Source: Hymenobacter artigasi (GTDB lineage Bacteria; Bacteroidota; Bacteroidia; Cytophagales; Hymenobacteraceae). Taken from it: a stretch of 64,000 bases of DNA. Where the stretch lies: NCBI RefSeq assembly GCF_012275535.1, contig NZ_JAAVTK010000012.1, positions 69,350 through 133,349 of the forward strand. Direction: 5' to 3'. The stretch's first letter is position 1, and each line of letters opens with the position of its first letter. Position numbers and translations under genes: made by a program. Positions 43,685 through 52,983 of the stretch are shown here, piece after piece. The notes under the pieces are model-generated. The model did not search any database, was not told where the DNA came from, and saw nothing but the letters and a program-made list of their open reading frames with translations.

Positions 43685-45973
43685 CTACAGCGTCACCCCG
43701 CCCGTCAGCCGGATATCGCGTGACGAGCTGCCCACCAGTACGTTGAACTTGCCCGGCTCCAGCACCCAGCTTTTCTTCGCCTCATCGTAATACTGAAACG
43801 CGCCGGCGTCCAGCGCCACGGTCAGGGCTTTGGATTCGCCAGGCTTCAAAAACACCTTTTCGAAGCCTTTGAGCTCCTTTTCGGGGCGCTTAACGCTGGC
43901 TTTTTCGTCCTTTACGTACACCTGTACTACCTCGGCGCCGGCTACTTTGCCGGTGTTGGTAACGGTCAGTTTCACGGTGGCGCTTTTGGGGCCGGGCGTT
44001 ACGGTGAGGGCGCTGTATTTGAAGGTGGTGTAGCTCAGGCCGTGGCCGAAGGCGTATTGGGGGGCCACATTGTAGGTATCGTAGTAGCGGTAGCCCACCC
44101 AGATGTCGTCCTTGTAGGTCTGTTTCAGGGGTTCGCCGGGAGTGCTGGGGTACTCGCCCAGCTTCATGGCGGGGGCGTCTGCCAGCTTCACGGGGAAGGT
44201 GAAGGGCAGTTTGCCGGACGGGTTCACGTCGCCGAATAGAATGTGAGCCAGCGCGTTGCCGCCTTCCATGCCGGGGTACCAGGCTTCGAGCACAGCCCGG
44301 GACTGGCCGGCGAAGGCGGCCACCTCAATCGGCCCGCCGCCGAGCAGCACCACCACCGTATTGGCGTTGGCGGCCTGCACGGCCTGCACCAGCTCAACCT
44401 GGCCGAAGGGGAGTTGCAGGTCGGGCTTGTCGGTGCCTTCGGCGTCGTAGGCGTTGTCGCTCCACTTGGTGTAGTCGTAGCCGTGGAACGAGCCGCCCAC
44501 GTAAATCACCACGTCGGCGGCTTTGGCGGCGGCCACGGCCTCGGCTATTAGCTTAGGGTCGGCCTTTTGGTCGCGGGCAATGGTGTAGCCCGGGCTGAAG
44601 GTGACCGTGGCCCCGCTGCCCAGCGCGTTCTTGATTCCCTGCAGGGCCGTAATCTCATATTTGGCCTTGAGTTGGGCGCTGCCGCCGCCGCCGGCGTTCT
44701 CGCGGGTAGCGTTGGCCCCGATAACGGCCACCGTTTTCACGGTCTTTTTCAGGGGCAGAATGCCGTCGTTTTTCAGCAGCACGATGCCTTCCTCGGCCAC
44801 TTTCAGGGCTGTGGCCTGGTGCTCCTTCGTGTTGTAAGTGCCCGGCTGGCGCCTGGTGCCGCCCAGCATGTGCGTGGCAAACTCAACCCGCAAAATGCGC
44901 CGCACCTTGTCGTCGAGCAGTGGCAGCAGCGCAGGGTCTTTTTTGATGGCTTCAAGGGCGGGGTCGGCCAGGAAAAAACGGTTATAGAGGCTTTGGCTGC
45001 TGCCGTTTACCAGGTCGGGCTGGCCGGTTTCGCCCGAGGCCGTGGCGCTTTGGTCGAGGCCCTTGCTCATGAGCACCAGGTCGGTGCCCATTTCTAGGTC
45101 GGTGCCGTTGCGCAGGGCGTTTTGCGTGGAGTGCACCGAGCCCCAGTCACTAATTACCAGTCCCTTAAAACCCCATTCGCCCTTTAGAATAGTGTTCATC
45201 AGGTAGGCGTTTTCGGTGGCGTAGGTGCCCCGAAACTTGTTGTACGAGCCCATGAGCGAATACACGCCGCCCTGCTGCACGGCGGCCCGGAAGCCCGGCA
45301 GGTAGATTTCGCGCAGGGCCCGCTCGCTCACGTTCACGTCGATGTCGTCGCGGTGGACTTCCTGGTTGTTCAATGCGTAGTGCTTCACGCAGGCCGATAC
45401 GCCCTGCGCCTGCACGCCCTTGATGTAGCCCACCACCATGCGCGACACCAGGTACGGGTCCTCGCTCAGGTACTCGAAATTGCGCCCGTTGAGTGGGGCG
45501 CGCACGATGTTGATGCCGGGGCCCAGAATCATGTCCTTGCCCCGGGCGCTGGCTTCCTGGCCCAGCACGGTGCCGTAGGCGTAGCCCAGGGCGGGGTTCC
45601 AGGTGGCGGCCAGGGTGTTGTTGGTGGGCAGGTAGGTGCCCGCGTCTTTGGCGTCTTTCACGCCGCGCCAGTCGCGGCCCTGCTCGGGGCGCACGCCATG
45701 CGGGCCGTCGGAGGTCATCAGCTCGGGGATGCCCAGGCGGGCAATGCCGCCCGAGGCGAAGGCCGAGTTGGCGTGAATCATCTTGATTTTCTCTTCCAGC
45801 GTCATTTGCTTAAGCAGGGCTTCGACTTGCGCATCATTCGCCGTGAGGGCGGCCTGCTGGTTGGTTACGGCGGTGGCTACGGGCTTGCGCTGGGCCGCCA
45901 CCGGGCCGACCGCCGCGAACGTGGAAAAAGCAGCACCCAGAAAAACCGGGAAGCGGGGGAATTTAGGAGACAT
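43685..45973 (-). CDS. glycoside hydrolase family 3 beta-glucosidase (BglX-like)
   Basis: A 762-residue secreted enzyme cleaving terminal beta-linked glucose from oligosaccharides. Signal peptide at about residues 1-27. Then the GH3 N-terminal barrel (MTLEEKIKMIHANSAFASGGI, TSDGPHGVRP, LGPGINIVRAPLNGRNFEYLSEDP, VKHYALNNQE and the nucleophile Asp in GLVISDWGS), the C-terminal domain (VAVIGANA, GAGGxxP-like) and a fibronectin III-like end (GAEVVQVYVKDEKASVKRPEKELKGF). ATG 45973 begins the signal peptide; an upstream in-frame ATG at 46024 is less likely. It lies downstream of susC and susD on the same strand, with a palindromic element in the 391-base gap. Consistent with use of a beta-glucan or glucoside. 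Confidence 0.92.
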   Translation of the reverse strand: MSPKFPRFPVFLGAAFSTFAAVGPVAAQRKPVATAVTNQQAALTANDAQVEALLKQMTLEEKIKMIHANSAFASGGIARLGIPELMTSDGPHGVRPEQGRDWRGVKDAKDAGTYLPTNNTLAATWNPALGYAYGTVLGQEASARGKDMILGPGINIVRAPLNGRNFEYLSEDPYLVSRMVVGYIKGVQAQGVSACVKHYALNNQEVHRDDIDVNVSERALREIYLPGFRAAVQQGGVYSLMGSYNKFRGTYATENAYLMNTILKGEWGFKGLVISDWGSVHSTQNALRNGTDLEMGTDLVLMSKGLDQSATASGETGQPDLVNGSSQSLYNRFFLADPALEAIKKDPALLPLLDDKVRRILRVEFATHMLGGTRRQPGTYNTKEHQATALKVAEEGIVLLKNDGILPLKKTVKTVAVIGANATRENAGGGGSAQLKAKYEITALQGIKNALGSGATVTFSPGYTIARDQKADPKLIAEAVAAAKAADVVIYVGGSFHGYDYTKWSDNAYDAEGTDKPDLQLPFGQVELVQAVQAANANTVVVLLGGGPIEVAAFAGQSRAVLEAWYPGMEGGNALAHILFGDVNPSGKLPFTFPVKLADAPAMKLGEYPSTPGEPLKQTYKDDIWVGYRYYDTYNVAPQYAFGHGLSYTTFKYSALTVTPGPKSATVKLTVTNTGKVAGAEVVQVYVKDEKASVKRPEKELKGFEKVFLKPGESKALTVALDAGAFQYYDEAKKSWVLEPGKFNVLVGSSSRDIRLTGGVTL

Positions 45974-46120
45974 AAGAATAGTGAAAAAGCGCAGAGGCGG
46001 GCAGTAGCTACCGCTCGCCTCCACGGATGTAAATGCGGATTATCATTCCTGAAAAAACTTCCCCGGCCAGCCGATTTGCTGTTCCCACCACTCGGCGGCC
46101 GGCCGGTTCCGTTTTTGAAA

Positions 46121-46293
46121 TGAAGCTGTTTAGAAAATCGGATTGCGCCGGTCTGACCGCCCTAGGCGGTCCGACCGGTTGTCGTTGGCATCGGCCCAAC
46201 AAGCACTGGCGTCGTTCTCGCGGCAACCGGTCAGACCGCCTAGGGCGGTCAGACCGGAACAACGACTTTGGGCTGACTTTCCAAACAGCTTCA
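46121..46293. repeat. inverted-repeat element family C, copy 2
   Basis: Ends TGAAGCTGTTTAGAAAA and TTTCCAAACAGCTTCA are inverted copies. Inside is a GGTCTGACCGCCCTAGGCGG palindrome on the left and its complement on the right (about 46149-46180 and 46223-46257). It sits between susD and the GH3 gene. The same ends bracket the element at 52624-52886. Confidence 0.75.
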
Positions 46294-46364
46294 ATAGCTT
46301 CATTCAGCAGGTCGCTGCTGGATTGGAATGCAGTATTTATTTAGGGGTGAGGATGTTGCGACGC

Positions 46365-47873
46365 TTAGTAGCCGGGGTTCTGGGTCAGGTTCCGGTTCAC
46401 ATCGCGCTCCACCTGCGGAATCGGGAGTAAGTCGTTGAACGACTTGATGCCTTTGGCGAGCAGGTTGGGGTTGTTGAGCAGCGTTTTGGTGCGTTTCAGG
46501 TCGTACCAGCGGTCCATCTCGAAGGCCAGCTCGTAGCGGCGCTCCTTCAGCACGGTGGCCTGGCTGGTGTTGGTGGCGGCGGGCAGGCCGGCGCGGGTCC
46601 GAATGGCGTTGAGGGCCGCCAGTGCGCCGGTACCGCCGGCCTCGGCCTTAATCAGGTACACATCGGCGAGGCGCAGAATGGGCACATTCAGGGGCGAATC
46701 CCAGATGGTGGACAGCGTGCCGGCGTAAAATTTGCGCACGTTGAAGCCGTTGGGGTCGCCTTCCAGCTTGGCGGGCTGCACCTGCACGTTGCCCTGGGCA
46801 TCGCGGGGGCCGTCGGTGTAGAGGTCGCCGGGTACGAACATGGTCACGGCCTTGCGCCGGTCGCCGGTTTCGTAGCCGTCGGCAAACTCCTTCTCCGGGA
46901 TATTGAAGCCGTAGCCGCCGCTGCTCACCACGTAGGGACTGCCGAAAAAGCGCGCGCCCCAGAACTCGTTGATGGCCGAGCCCGGCCCTTCGAGAATGTA
47001 ACCATTGAGGCCGCTTTTGAACTGCACCTCAAACAGCGACTCCTTGCCGTTCTCGTTTTCCAGCTTGAAGTTGTCGCCATAGTTAGCCCACAGGCCTTTG
47101 CCATCGGCCAGAGCCGCGGTAATGGTCAAATCGGCCTGGCTGGCGGCATTGGTCATGTCGCCCTGCGTGAGATATACCTTGGCCAGCATGCCCATGGCCG
47201 AGAGCTTGCTGGCCCGGCCCACATCGTCGTTGGAGTAGGTAGAGGGCAGGGGCAGGTTTTTTATGGCCTCGGTCAGGTCGATGACAATCTGCGCGTAAAC
47301 CTTAGCAGCCGGCTCGCGGCTTACGCTGGCGGCGGCGGCGGGGCTCACGGCGGGCGTCAGCACCAGCGGCACGTCGCCGTAGGCCCGCACCAGGTAGAAG
47401 TAGTACAGGGCCCGCAGAAACTGCGCCTCGCCCAGACACCGGCTCTTGATGGCGGCGTCGATTACCTTGATGTCGGGTACGTGCAGCAGCACCTGATTGG
47501 CCGCGCCAATGCCCAGATAGGCCCGCTGGAAGTGGTCGGTAATGACGGGGTTGCTGGGCGGAATCGTGTAGTTGTCGAGCTGTTGAAACTCGATGCCGTC
47601 GGCCGCGCCGCCACCGCCCACGTAGGAATTGTCGGCCATGATGTCCATCATCCACAGCGAATGATTGACCATGCCGGCCTGCTGCAGCTGCGTATACGCC
47701 GCGTTGGCAGCCTGAATGGCATCGGTCTGGGTGGTGTAGAACGTTTCGGTCGAGGCCGCGTTGCGCGGCTTGAGGTCCAGGTAGTCTTTGGTGCAGCCGC
47801 CGGTGCCGAGCAGCCCCAGCGTGAGCAGCATCGTGCTCAGGACTTGCTTTTTGAAAAGTAATGGGTTCATCAA
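46365..47873 (-). CDS. SusD/RagB-family nutrient-binding lipoprotein
   Basis: A 502-residue surface lipoprotein (lipobox Thr-Gly-Gly-Cys, Cys27) that caps the partner SusC channel and binds its substrate. SusD fold features: KDYLDLKPRNAASTETFYT after the lipobox, helical repeats (CLGEAQFLRALYYFYLVRAYGDVPLVL), and the C-terminal RagB/SusD end (PILRLADVYLIKAEAGGTGALAALNAIRTRAGLPA, LKERRYELAFEMDRWYDLKRT). It follows susC by 119 bases on the same strand. With the GH3 enzyme and the divergent regulator it forms a compact polysaccharide or glucoside utilisation locus. Confidence 0.93.
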   Translation of the reverse strand: MMNPLLFKKQVLSTMLLTLGLLGTGGCTKDYLDLKPRNAASTETFYTTQTDAIQAANAAYTQLQQAGMVNHSLWMMDIMADNSYVGGGGAADGIEFQQLDNYTIPPSNPVITDHFQRAYLGIGAANQVLLHVPDIKVIDAAIKSRCLGEAQFLRALYYFYLVRAYGDVPLVLTPAVSPAAAASVSREPAAKVYAQIVIDLTEAIKNLPLPSTYSNDDVGRASKLSAMGMLAKVYLTQGDMTNAASQADLTITAALADGKGLWANYGDNFKLENENGKESLFEVQFKSGLNGYILEGPGSAINEFWGARFFGSPYVVSSGGYGFNIPEKEFADGYETGDRRKAVTMFVPGDLYTDGPRDAQGNVQVQPAKLEGDPNGFNVRKFYAGTLSTIWDSPLNVPILRLADVYLIKAEAGGTGALAALNAIRTRAGLPAATNTSQATVLKERRYELAFEMDRWYDLKRTKTLLNNPNLLAKGIKSFNDLLPIPQVERDVNRNLTQNPGY

Positions 47874-47992
47874 CTTGGTCAGTTAAGAGTCAGGAATGGG
47901 AGGAAGATGTGCTAAGGGCGTGTCGACCCGTGCTTAACCGGTAGTGCAAAGGCAGACCGGCAGCACACGCATTGCCAAGCGCTTATCACGGG

Positions 47993-50900
47993 CTAGAAGC
48001 CGAAGTTTACCCCGGCCAGGAAGGCGCGGGCCTGCGGGTAGATGCCGCGGTCGACGCCCAGGCTGTTGCCCTGGTTGCCCAGCTCCGGGTCGAAGCCGGT
48101 GTATTTGGTGAACGTGGCCAGGTTCTGGGCACTCACATACACGCGGATACGCTGGCTGTGCAGCGTGGTGAGCAGCGACTGGGGCAGGGTATAGCCCAGC
48201 GTGAGCAGCTTGATGCGCATGTAGGAGCCATTTTCCAGGTAGTGGCTCGATATGCGGTTGTTCTGGTTCGGGTCGTTGAACACGGCGCGGGGCACGGTGG
48301 TGTTGGTGTTCGTCGGCGTCCAGCGGTCCAGGGCAATGGTGCCGGCGTTGGAGGCTGCGGCCAGGCCGCCTTCCAGGTAGTAGCGGTTCAGGTTGTACAC
48401 GTCGTTGCCCTGCGCGCCTTGCAGAAACACGTTCAGGTCAAAACCTTTGAAAGTGAACGTGTTGTTCAGGCCGTAGGTGAACTTTGGGTTGGGATTGCCG
48501 ATGAAGGCCCGGTCGTCGTCATTCACCACGCCGTCGCCGTTCACATCCTTAAACTTGATGTCGCCGGGGGCCGTGCCCGAGCTCTGGTAAAAGCCGGTGG
48601 GCGACTTGGCGTTCAGCGCCGCCAGCTCATCTTTCGATTGAATAATGCCATCGGCCACAAAGCCGTAGAACGCGCCCAGCGGCTGGCCCACGTCGTAGCG
48701 CACCAGGCTGGACCCGCCCCGGATGCCCTGCCCGTTGAAGGGCTTGCCGATGCCGAGCGAGGTAATCTCGCTGCGATAGGCGGAGATATTCAGCGTCGTG
48801 CTCCAGGAAAAGCCCTGGTCGGCGCTCACAAAGTTGTTGGTGGTCACGGACAGGTCCACGCCCCGGTTGCGCGACGAGGCGGCGTTGGTCGGCACCGCGT
48901 CGCGGGTACCCGATACGTAGGTGGCCGGCACGTAGAGCAGCAGGTTGGGCGAGGTGCGGCTGTAGAGGTCGAGCGAGGCCGTTACCCGGTTCTTGAACAG
49001 GCCCAGGTCTACGCCCACATTGTACTGTACGTTAGTCTCCCAGGCAATGTCGGGGTTGGGCAGGCGGGTGGGCACGCTGCCCTGGGCCGTGCCCTGGCTG
49101 CCGGTGCCAAACACGTAGCCCGTGCCCGGCCCGCTATACGAGCTTATCGAAGAGTTGATGAGGGCGGTGTAAGCAAAGGTGCCGGCGTTCAGGGGGTTGC
49201 CTACTTTGCCGTAGCCTGCCCGCAGCTTCAGGTTGCTGATGGCCTCCACCTCCTTGAGGAAGTTTTCTTCCGACAGCCGCCAGCCCGCCGATACGCCGGG
49301 GAAGAAGCCGATGCTGTTCTGGCGCCCGAAGGCCGACGAGCCGTCGAAGCGGGCAATGGCCTGGAAGAGGTATTTGCCGGCAAACTCGTAGTTCAGGCGG
49401 CCAAAGTAGCTCAGCAGCCGACTGCGGCTGTTACCGCCGTTGTTGGCTATCTGGGCGTTAATGGGGCCCTGGTCCAAAATCTGTAGGGTGTTGGTGGGGT
49501 AGCCGGTGCGGCTGGCCCCCAGGTAAAAGTTGTCGAACTGCTGGGCCGACTGGCCGAGCAGCACAGTGAAGTGGTGGTTTGCCGCAATGGTGCGGTCGTA
49601 GGTGGCGGTGTTCTCAAGCAGGTAGCTGGGCGCGTAGTTGGAGCTGCTGCTCGCTGAGGCATTCTGGGGGTTGTATTTCGACGACCCCACGATGGATGGA
49701 TTGAACTGGTCGTTCTGGTTGAACTGCAAATCGGCGCCCACACTGCTGCGCAGGCGCAGGCCGGTCAGGGGCTCCAGCTCGGCGTAGAACGTGGTGGTGG
49801 CCCGGTTGCGGTTGTTCTTGTTGGTGGCGCGCAGGGCCTTGGTCACCGGGTTTTCCTCGCCGAAATTGTCTTCCGGCGTGCTGCCGAACTCGTAAAACCC
49901 GCCCGTCGAATTATACACCGGCAGGAAAGGCGGCGCCTGAATAGCCAGCTGAATGGGGCCACCAAACTCGTCGTTCTCGCCGTTCAGCGGATGCTCTTCC
50001 TGGTGGCTGAGGGCCAGCGTATTGCCAATTTTCAGGATTTTAGACAGCTGCACCTCGCCATTGGTACGCAGGGTGAAGCGCTGGAAATCGGAGCCGATAA
50101 TGATGCCGTCCTGCTGGAAATAGCCCGCGCTCACCGCGTAGCGTGCCTTTTCGCTGCCGCCGGTGGCCGAAATCGAGTAGTTCTGAATCTTGGCCTGCCG
50201 AAAAATCTGGTCCAGGTAGTTGGTGGAAGGCAGGGCCGCGATTTTGGCGGGCGTGTTGAAGCGGGAGTTCAGCGCCCGCGTATCGTTTGGAAACTGCGCG
50301 TTGTAGTTGTTGCGGGCCTCGTTATTGAGCTCGGCATACTGCTGCGCATTCAGCAGGCCCACCTTGTTCCACACGTTCTGCACGCCCACATAAGCGTCGA
50401 TGTTTACATTGGAGGTGCCGGCCTTGCCGCGCTTGGTGGTAATGAGCACCACGCCGTTGGCGGCGCGCAGGCCGTAGATGGCCGTGGCCGACGCATCTTT
50501 CAGTACGTCAATGGTTTCAATGTCATTCGGGTTGATGTTGTTAATCTCCGTACCCGTGGCGTTGCCATTGCCATCTACCGCCGAGGGCAGCGGAAAGCCG
50601 TCCACCACATACAGCGGCGAGTTGTTGCCGGCCGAGGTGATGCCCCGCACCCGGATAGACGTGCCGCCCTGCCCGCCCGGCGCGCCGCCGTTGGACACCA
50701 CCTGCACCCCCGCCGCCCGGCCCTGAATGGCCTGCGCGGGGTCGGCCACCGGCTGCGACGCAATGTCGCGGCCCGATACCGACGCCACGGCGCCCGTCAC
50801 GCTCTGGCGCTCCTGGGTGCCGTAGCCCACCACCACTATTTCCTTCAGCGCCTGCGTATCGTCGGCCATCCGGATGGCCAGGCTCGTCGTAGCTCCCGTC

Positions 50901-51220
50901 ACCGGTATTTCCTGCCGCACAAATCCTACCGAGCTGAAAACCAGCACGCTGTTTTCGGGAGCATTGAGGCTGAAGCTGCCATCGGCTCCGGTGGAGGTGC
51001 CAATGCTGGTGCCCTTCACGAGCACCGTCACGCCCGGCAGGCCCTCGCCGTTGGGCTGCGTCACGCGGCCCGACACCGGCACATCTGCCACCGGCTTTAG
51101 GGCCCACGGCGCCGCTGCGGCGCGCGGCCCCGCAACGGCGGGGCTCGCAATGGATGGCAGTCCGCTCACACCAAGGAGCACTGCGCTCTGCAAGAGGTTT
51201 TTGTAAGAGAATGGAAGCAT
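47993..51220 (-). CDS. SusC/RagA-family TonB-linked outer-membrane transporter
   Basis: A 1075-residue TonB-dependent channel. Signal peptide, then a carboxypeptidase-regulatory-like beta-sandwich (VSGRVTQPNGEGLPGVTVLV), a TonB-box region (LKEIVVVGYGTQERQSVTGA), the plug domain (QAIQGRAAGVQVVSNGGAPG, SIRVRGITSAGNNSPLYVVDG, IETIDVLKDASATAIYGLRA) and a 22-strand barrel ending in the typical aromatic residue (AGVNFGF). First gene of the SusC-SusD-GH3 operon, diverging from the Nudix-domain regulator. Family assignment is certain; the sugar substrate is inferred only through the GH3 neighbour. Confidence 0.95.
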   Translation of the reverse strand: MLPFSYKNLLQSAVLLGVSGLPSIASPAVAGPRAAAAPWALKPVADVPVSGRVTQPNGEGLPGVTVLVKGTSIGTSTGADGSFSLNAPENSVLVFSSVGFVRQEIPVTGATTSLAIRMADDTQALKEIVVVGYGTQERQSVTGAVASVSGRDIASQPVADPAQAIQGRAAGVQVVSNGGAPGGQGGTSIRVRGITSAGNNSPLYVVDGFPLPSAVDGNGNATGTEINNINPNDIETIDVLKDASATAIYGLRAANGVVLITTKRGKAGTSNVNIDAYVGVQNVWNKVGLLNAQQYAELNNEARNNYNAQFPNDTRALNSRFNTPAKIAALPSTNYLDQIFRQAKIQNYSISATGGSEKARYAVSAGYFQQDGIIIGSDFQRFTLRTNGEVQLSKILKIGNTLALSHQEEHPLNGENDEFGGPIQLAIQAPPFLPVYNSTGGFYEFGSTPEDNFGEENPVTKALRATNKNNRNRATTTFYAELEPLTGLRLRSSVGADLQFNQNDQFNPSIVGSSKYNPQNASASSSSNYAPSYLLENTATYDRTIAANHHFTVLLGQSAQQFDNFYLGASRTGYPTNTLQILDQGPINAQIANNGGNSRSRLLSYFGRLNYEFAGKYLFQAIARFDGSSAFGRQNSIGFFPGVSAGWRLSEENFLKEVEAISNLKLRAGYGKVGNPLNAGTFAYTALINSSISSYSGPGTGYVFGTGSQGTAQGSVPTRLPNPDIAWETNVQYNVGVDLGLFKNRVTASLDLYSRTSPNLLLYVPATYVSGTRDAVPTNAASSRNRGVDLSVTTNNFVSADQGFSWSTTLNISAYRSEITSLGIGKPFNGQGIRGGSSLVRYDVGQPLGAFYGFVADGIIQSKDELAALNAKSPTGFYQSSGTAPGDIKFKDVNGDGVVNDDDRAFIGNPNPKFTYGLNNTFTFKGFDLNVFLQGAQGNDVYNLNRYYLEGGLAAASNAGTIALDRWTPTNTNTTVPRAVFNDPNQNNRISSHYLENGSYMRIKLLTLGYTLPQSLLTTLHSQRIRVYVSAQNLATFTKYTGFDPELGNQGNSLGVDRGIYPQARAFLAGVNFGF

Positions 51221-51667
51221 ACGTTTGAGATTAAGTGGGAATTTTTAGGGTAAAACGAAGTTTTTCAATCCTGACGCAAGGGCAATAGGCAAGCCGAGCC
51301 GGGCGCTGACAGCACCCTGGAAATCAATTCGAAATAGCGTATGAATCTGAGCCGGCTTATTGCAATAGCTTATCAATAAGCCTCTTGTGCGGTATTATCG
51401 TGCGTTCAGCTCGCATGGGTGGGCAGGAAACGATTGCTGAGTTTTAGCTATCAGGAAGCGAAGCGGGTGCGGGTCGCGGGACTTGATGAGAAGCGGCAGT
51501 AACGGGGGATGCTGGTAGCGGCCGTACGGGAAAGGGAGCAGCAGCCGGCCAGGCTGATAAGAGACGCTCAAGCGGGGTAGTCCGGGCGCCTTTTCTGCGA
51601 TATTTGTAGGGTAAATGTAAACACAATTTTGTAATGCGTCTACTTTACGCAATGAAAAATTCCTGTT
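51221..51667. other. divergent control region between susC and the Nudix-domain regulator
   Basis: 447 bases without a supported gene. It contains a small inverted repeat GGCTTATT...AATAAGCC (51354-51382) and an AT-rich patch just before the regulator (51600-51660, TGTAAACACAATTTTG). Both are candidate regulator or promoter sites. Confidence 0.45.
51354..51382. promoter_or_regulatory. inverted repeat, candidate operator
   Basis: Eight-base arms GGCTTATT and AATAAGCC around GCAATAGCTTATC. It lies 134 bases upstream of susC in the shared control region. NrtR-family regulators bind palindromes of about 20 bases; assignment to this regulator is a guess. Confidence 0.3.
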
Positions 51668-52456
51668 ATGAATAATTCCGAAGACGTTGTTGATTTCGTG
51701 CACAATGGGCATAAGCGTTATTTGCCGCATTTATCCATCGATTGCGTCATATTTGGCTACCACGACCAGCAGCTGAAAATTTTGCTAATCCGCTACCACG
51801 ACCAGGAAAACTGGAGCTTGCCCGGCGGCTTTGTGGAGCGCCGGGAAGCGTTAACCGCCGCCGCTCACCGCATTCTGTATGAAAAGACGCGGCTCACCAA
51901 CCTGTTTTTGCAGCAGTTTTACACCTTCGGCGACAGTCCTATCCGGCTGGACCATATCGAAATCCAGAACAACCACAACAAGGTCTACGCGAAGGCCAAC
52001 GTCGCCATCAGCGACGACCATTGGCTGTCGAAGCGCACGCTCTCGATTGGGTACTATGCCCTGGTAGACTACCAGGCCGTCACCATCACCCCGGAGTTTT
52101 TGGTGGAAGGGTACAGTTGGGTCGACATCAACAGCATTCCGCCGTTGCAGTACGACCACAACGAAATCATCGATAAGGCGCTGGTTACGCTTCGCTCGCA
52201 GATTTACCAGCAGGCCATTGGCCAGAACCTGTTGCCGGAGAAATTCACGCTGCCCGAAATTCACTCGCTGTACGAATCCATTCTGGACCGGCAGTTCGAC
52301 CGCCGCAACTTCCGCAAAAAGCTGCTCGCCCTCGGCCTCGTCACGCAGCTGGAAGAGCGCCGGAAAATTGGGCAGCACCGCTCGCCCTTTCTATATGCCT
52401 TCAATCCGGAAATCGCGAATAAACCGTTTGAAGCAGGAGCAATGACAGCGTTTTAA
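51668..52456 (+). CDS. NrtR/AraR-like regulator (degenerate Nudix domain plus winged helix)
   Basis: A 262-residue regulator. The N-terminal Nudix-fold domain (LSIDCVIFGYHDQQLKILLIRYHDQENWSLPGGFVERREAL) is followed by a C-terminal winged helix (about residues 185-260, LPEIHSLYESILDRQFDRRNFRKKLLALGLV). In the Nudix box GX5EX7REUXEEXGU, residues 54-76 here keep Gly54, Glu60, Arg68 and Glu72, but have Ile for Glu69, Lys for Glu73 and Arg for Gly75. Hydrolase activity should therefore be lost, as in AraR/NrtR regulators where the domain senses a sugar or nucleotide sugar. Divergent from the SusC-SusD-GH3 operon, which it probably controls. Confidence 0.9.
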   Translation: MNNSEDVVDFVHNGHKRYLPHLSIDCVIFGYHDQQLKILLIRYHDQENWSLPGGFVERREALTAAAHRILYEKTRLTNLFLQQFYTFGDSPIRLDHIEIQNNHNKVYAKANVAISDDHWLSKRTLSIGYYALVDYQAVTITPEFLVEGYSWVDINSIPPLQYDHNEIIDKALVTLRSQIYQQAIGQNLLPEKFTLPEIHSLYESILDRQFDRRNFRKKLLALGLVTQLEERRKIGQHRSPFLYAFNPEIANKPFEAGAMTAF

Positions 52457-52623
52457 ATCGGATAGGTGTTTAGCTCAGTTATCAAGTTAAACCCGTCATA
52501 AGGGGTTTGCGAAAATGGAGTAGCGTGCGGGGGCAAGCTCCGCCCCTACATCCTGGAAGCCTCCATTAGCATAACCTGCCAAACTAGAGGTAAGGTCTCG
52601 CTGCATAATGCTGCTCCGGATAG
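52457..52623. other. intergenic spacer
   Basis: Between the regulator stop and the nested repeat element. No gene or strong structure seen. Confidence 0.4.
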
Positions 52624-52886
52624 TGAAGCTGTTTAGGAAGTGCCCGAAAATAGGAAGCTCGTCATTTCGAGCGCAACCGGGGAATCCCGCGTGAACAGTG
52701 GAACGACACCTGGAGCAGTTTTCAGGTTCGTGTACACGTAGCGCGAACTTTGTAGTTCGCGTCCCCGCGCCGTATCAACAATTCACTAATGGCGCGGGGA
52801 CGCGAACTACAAAGTTCGCGCTACGTGTACACAACCCCGAGCGAGATTCCTCGGCTGCGCTCGGAATGACGTTCTGAACAGCTTCA
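52624..52886. repeat. inverted-repeat element family C, copy 1, with a family A element inside
   Basis: Outer ends TGAAGCTGTTTAGGAA and TTCTGAACAGCTTCA are inverted, as are the inner blocks GTCATTTCGAGCGCAACCGG and a right-hand counterpart containing CGGCTGCGCTCGGAATGAC. Between them sits a family A palindrome (52712-52832). The right end abuts the recombinase-site-like inverted repeat. Confidence 0.75.
52712..52832. repeat. palindromic element family A, copy 4 (right end missing)
   Basis: Left end GGAGCAGTTTTCAGGTTCG and core arms as in the other copies. After GTGTACAC on the right the GAAAACTGCTC end is absent and family C sequence resumes, so this copy is truncated. Confidence 0.8.
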
Positions 52887-52887
52887 T

Positions 52888-52926
52888 TGATAAGGTCCGA
52901 TAATGTTTACTTATCGGACCTTATCA
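52888..52926. promoter_or_regulatory. inverted repeat resembling a tyrosine-recombinase core site
   Basis: Perfect 16-base arms TGATAAGGTCCGATAA and TTATCGGACCTTATCA flank a seven-base spacer TGTTTAC. Inverted arms around a 6-8-base spacer are the standard layout of recombination core sites (Cre, Flp, Xer type). It ends 57 bases before the recombinase start. It may instead be an autoregulatory operator. Confidence 0.55.
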
Positions 52927-52983
52927 CTATCTTCGCTTTTGCCTCCCCGAAGTCGCGGTTTTACTCCTTTATATATAGGTCGC

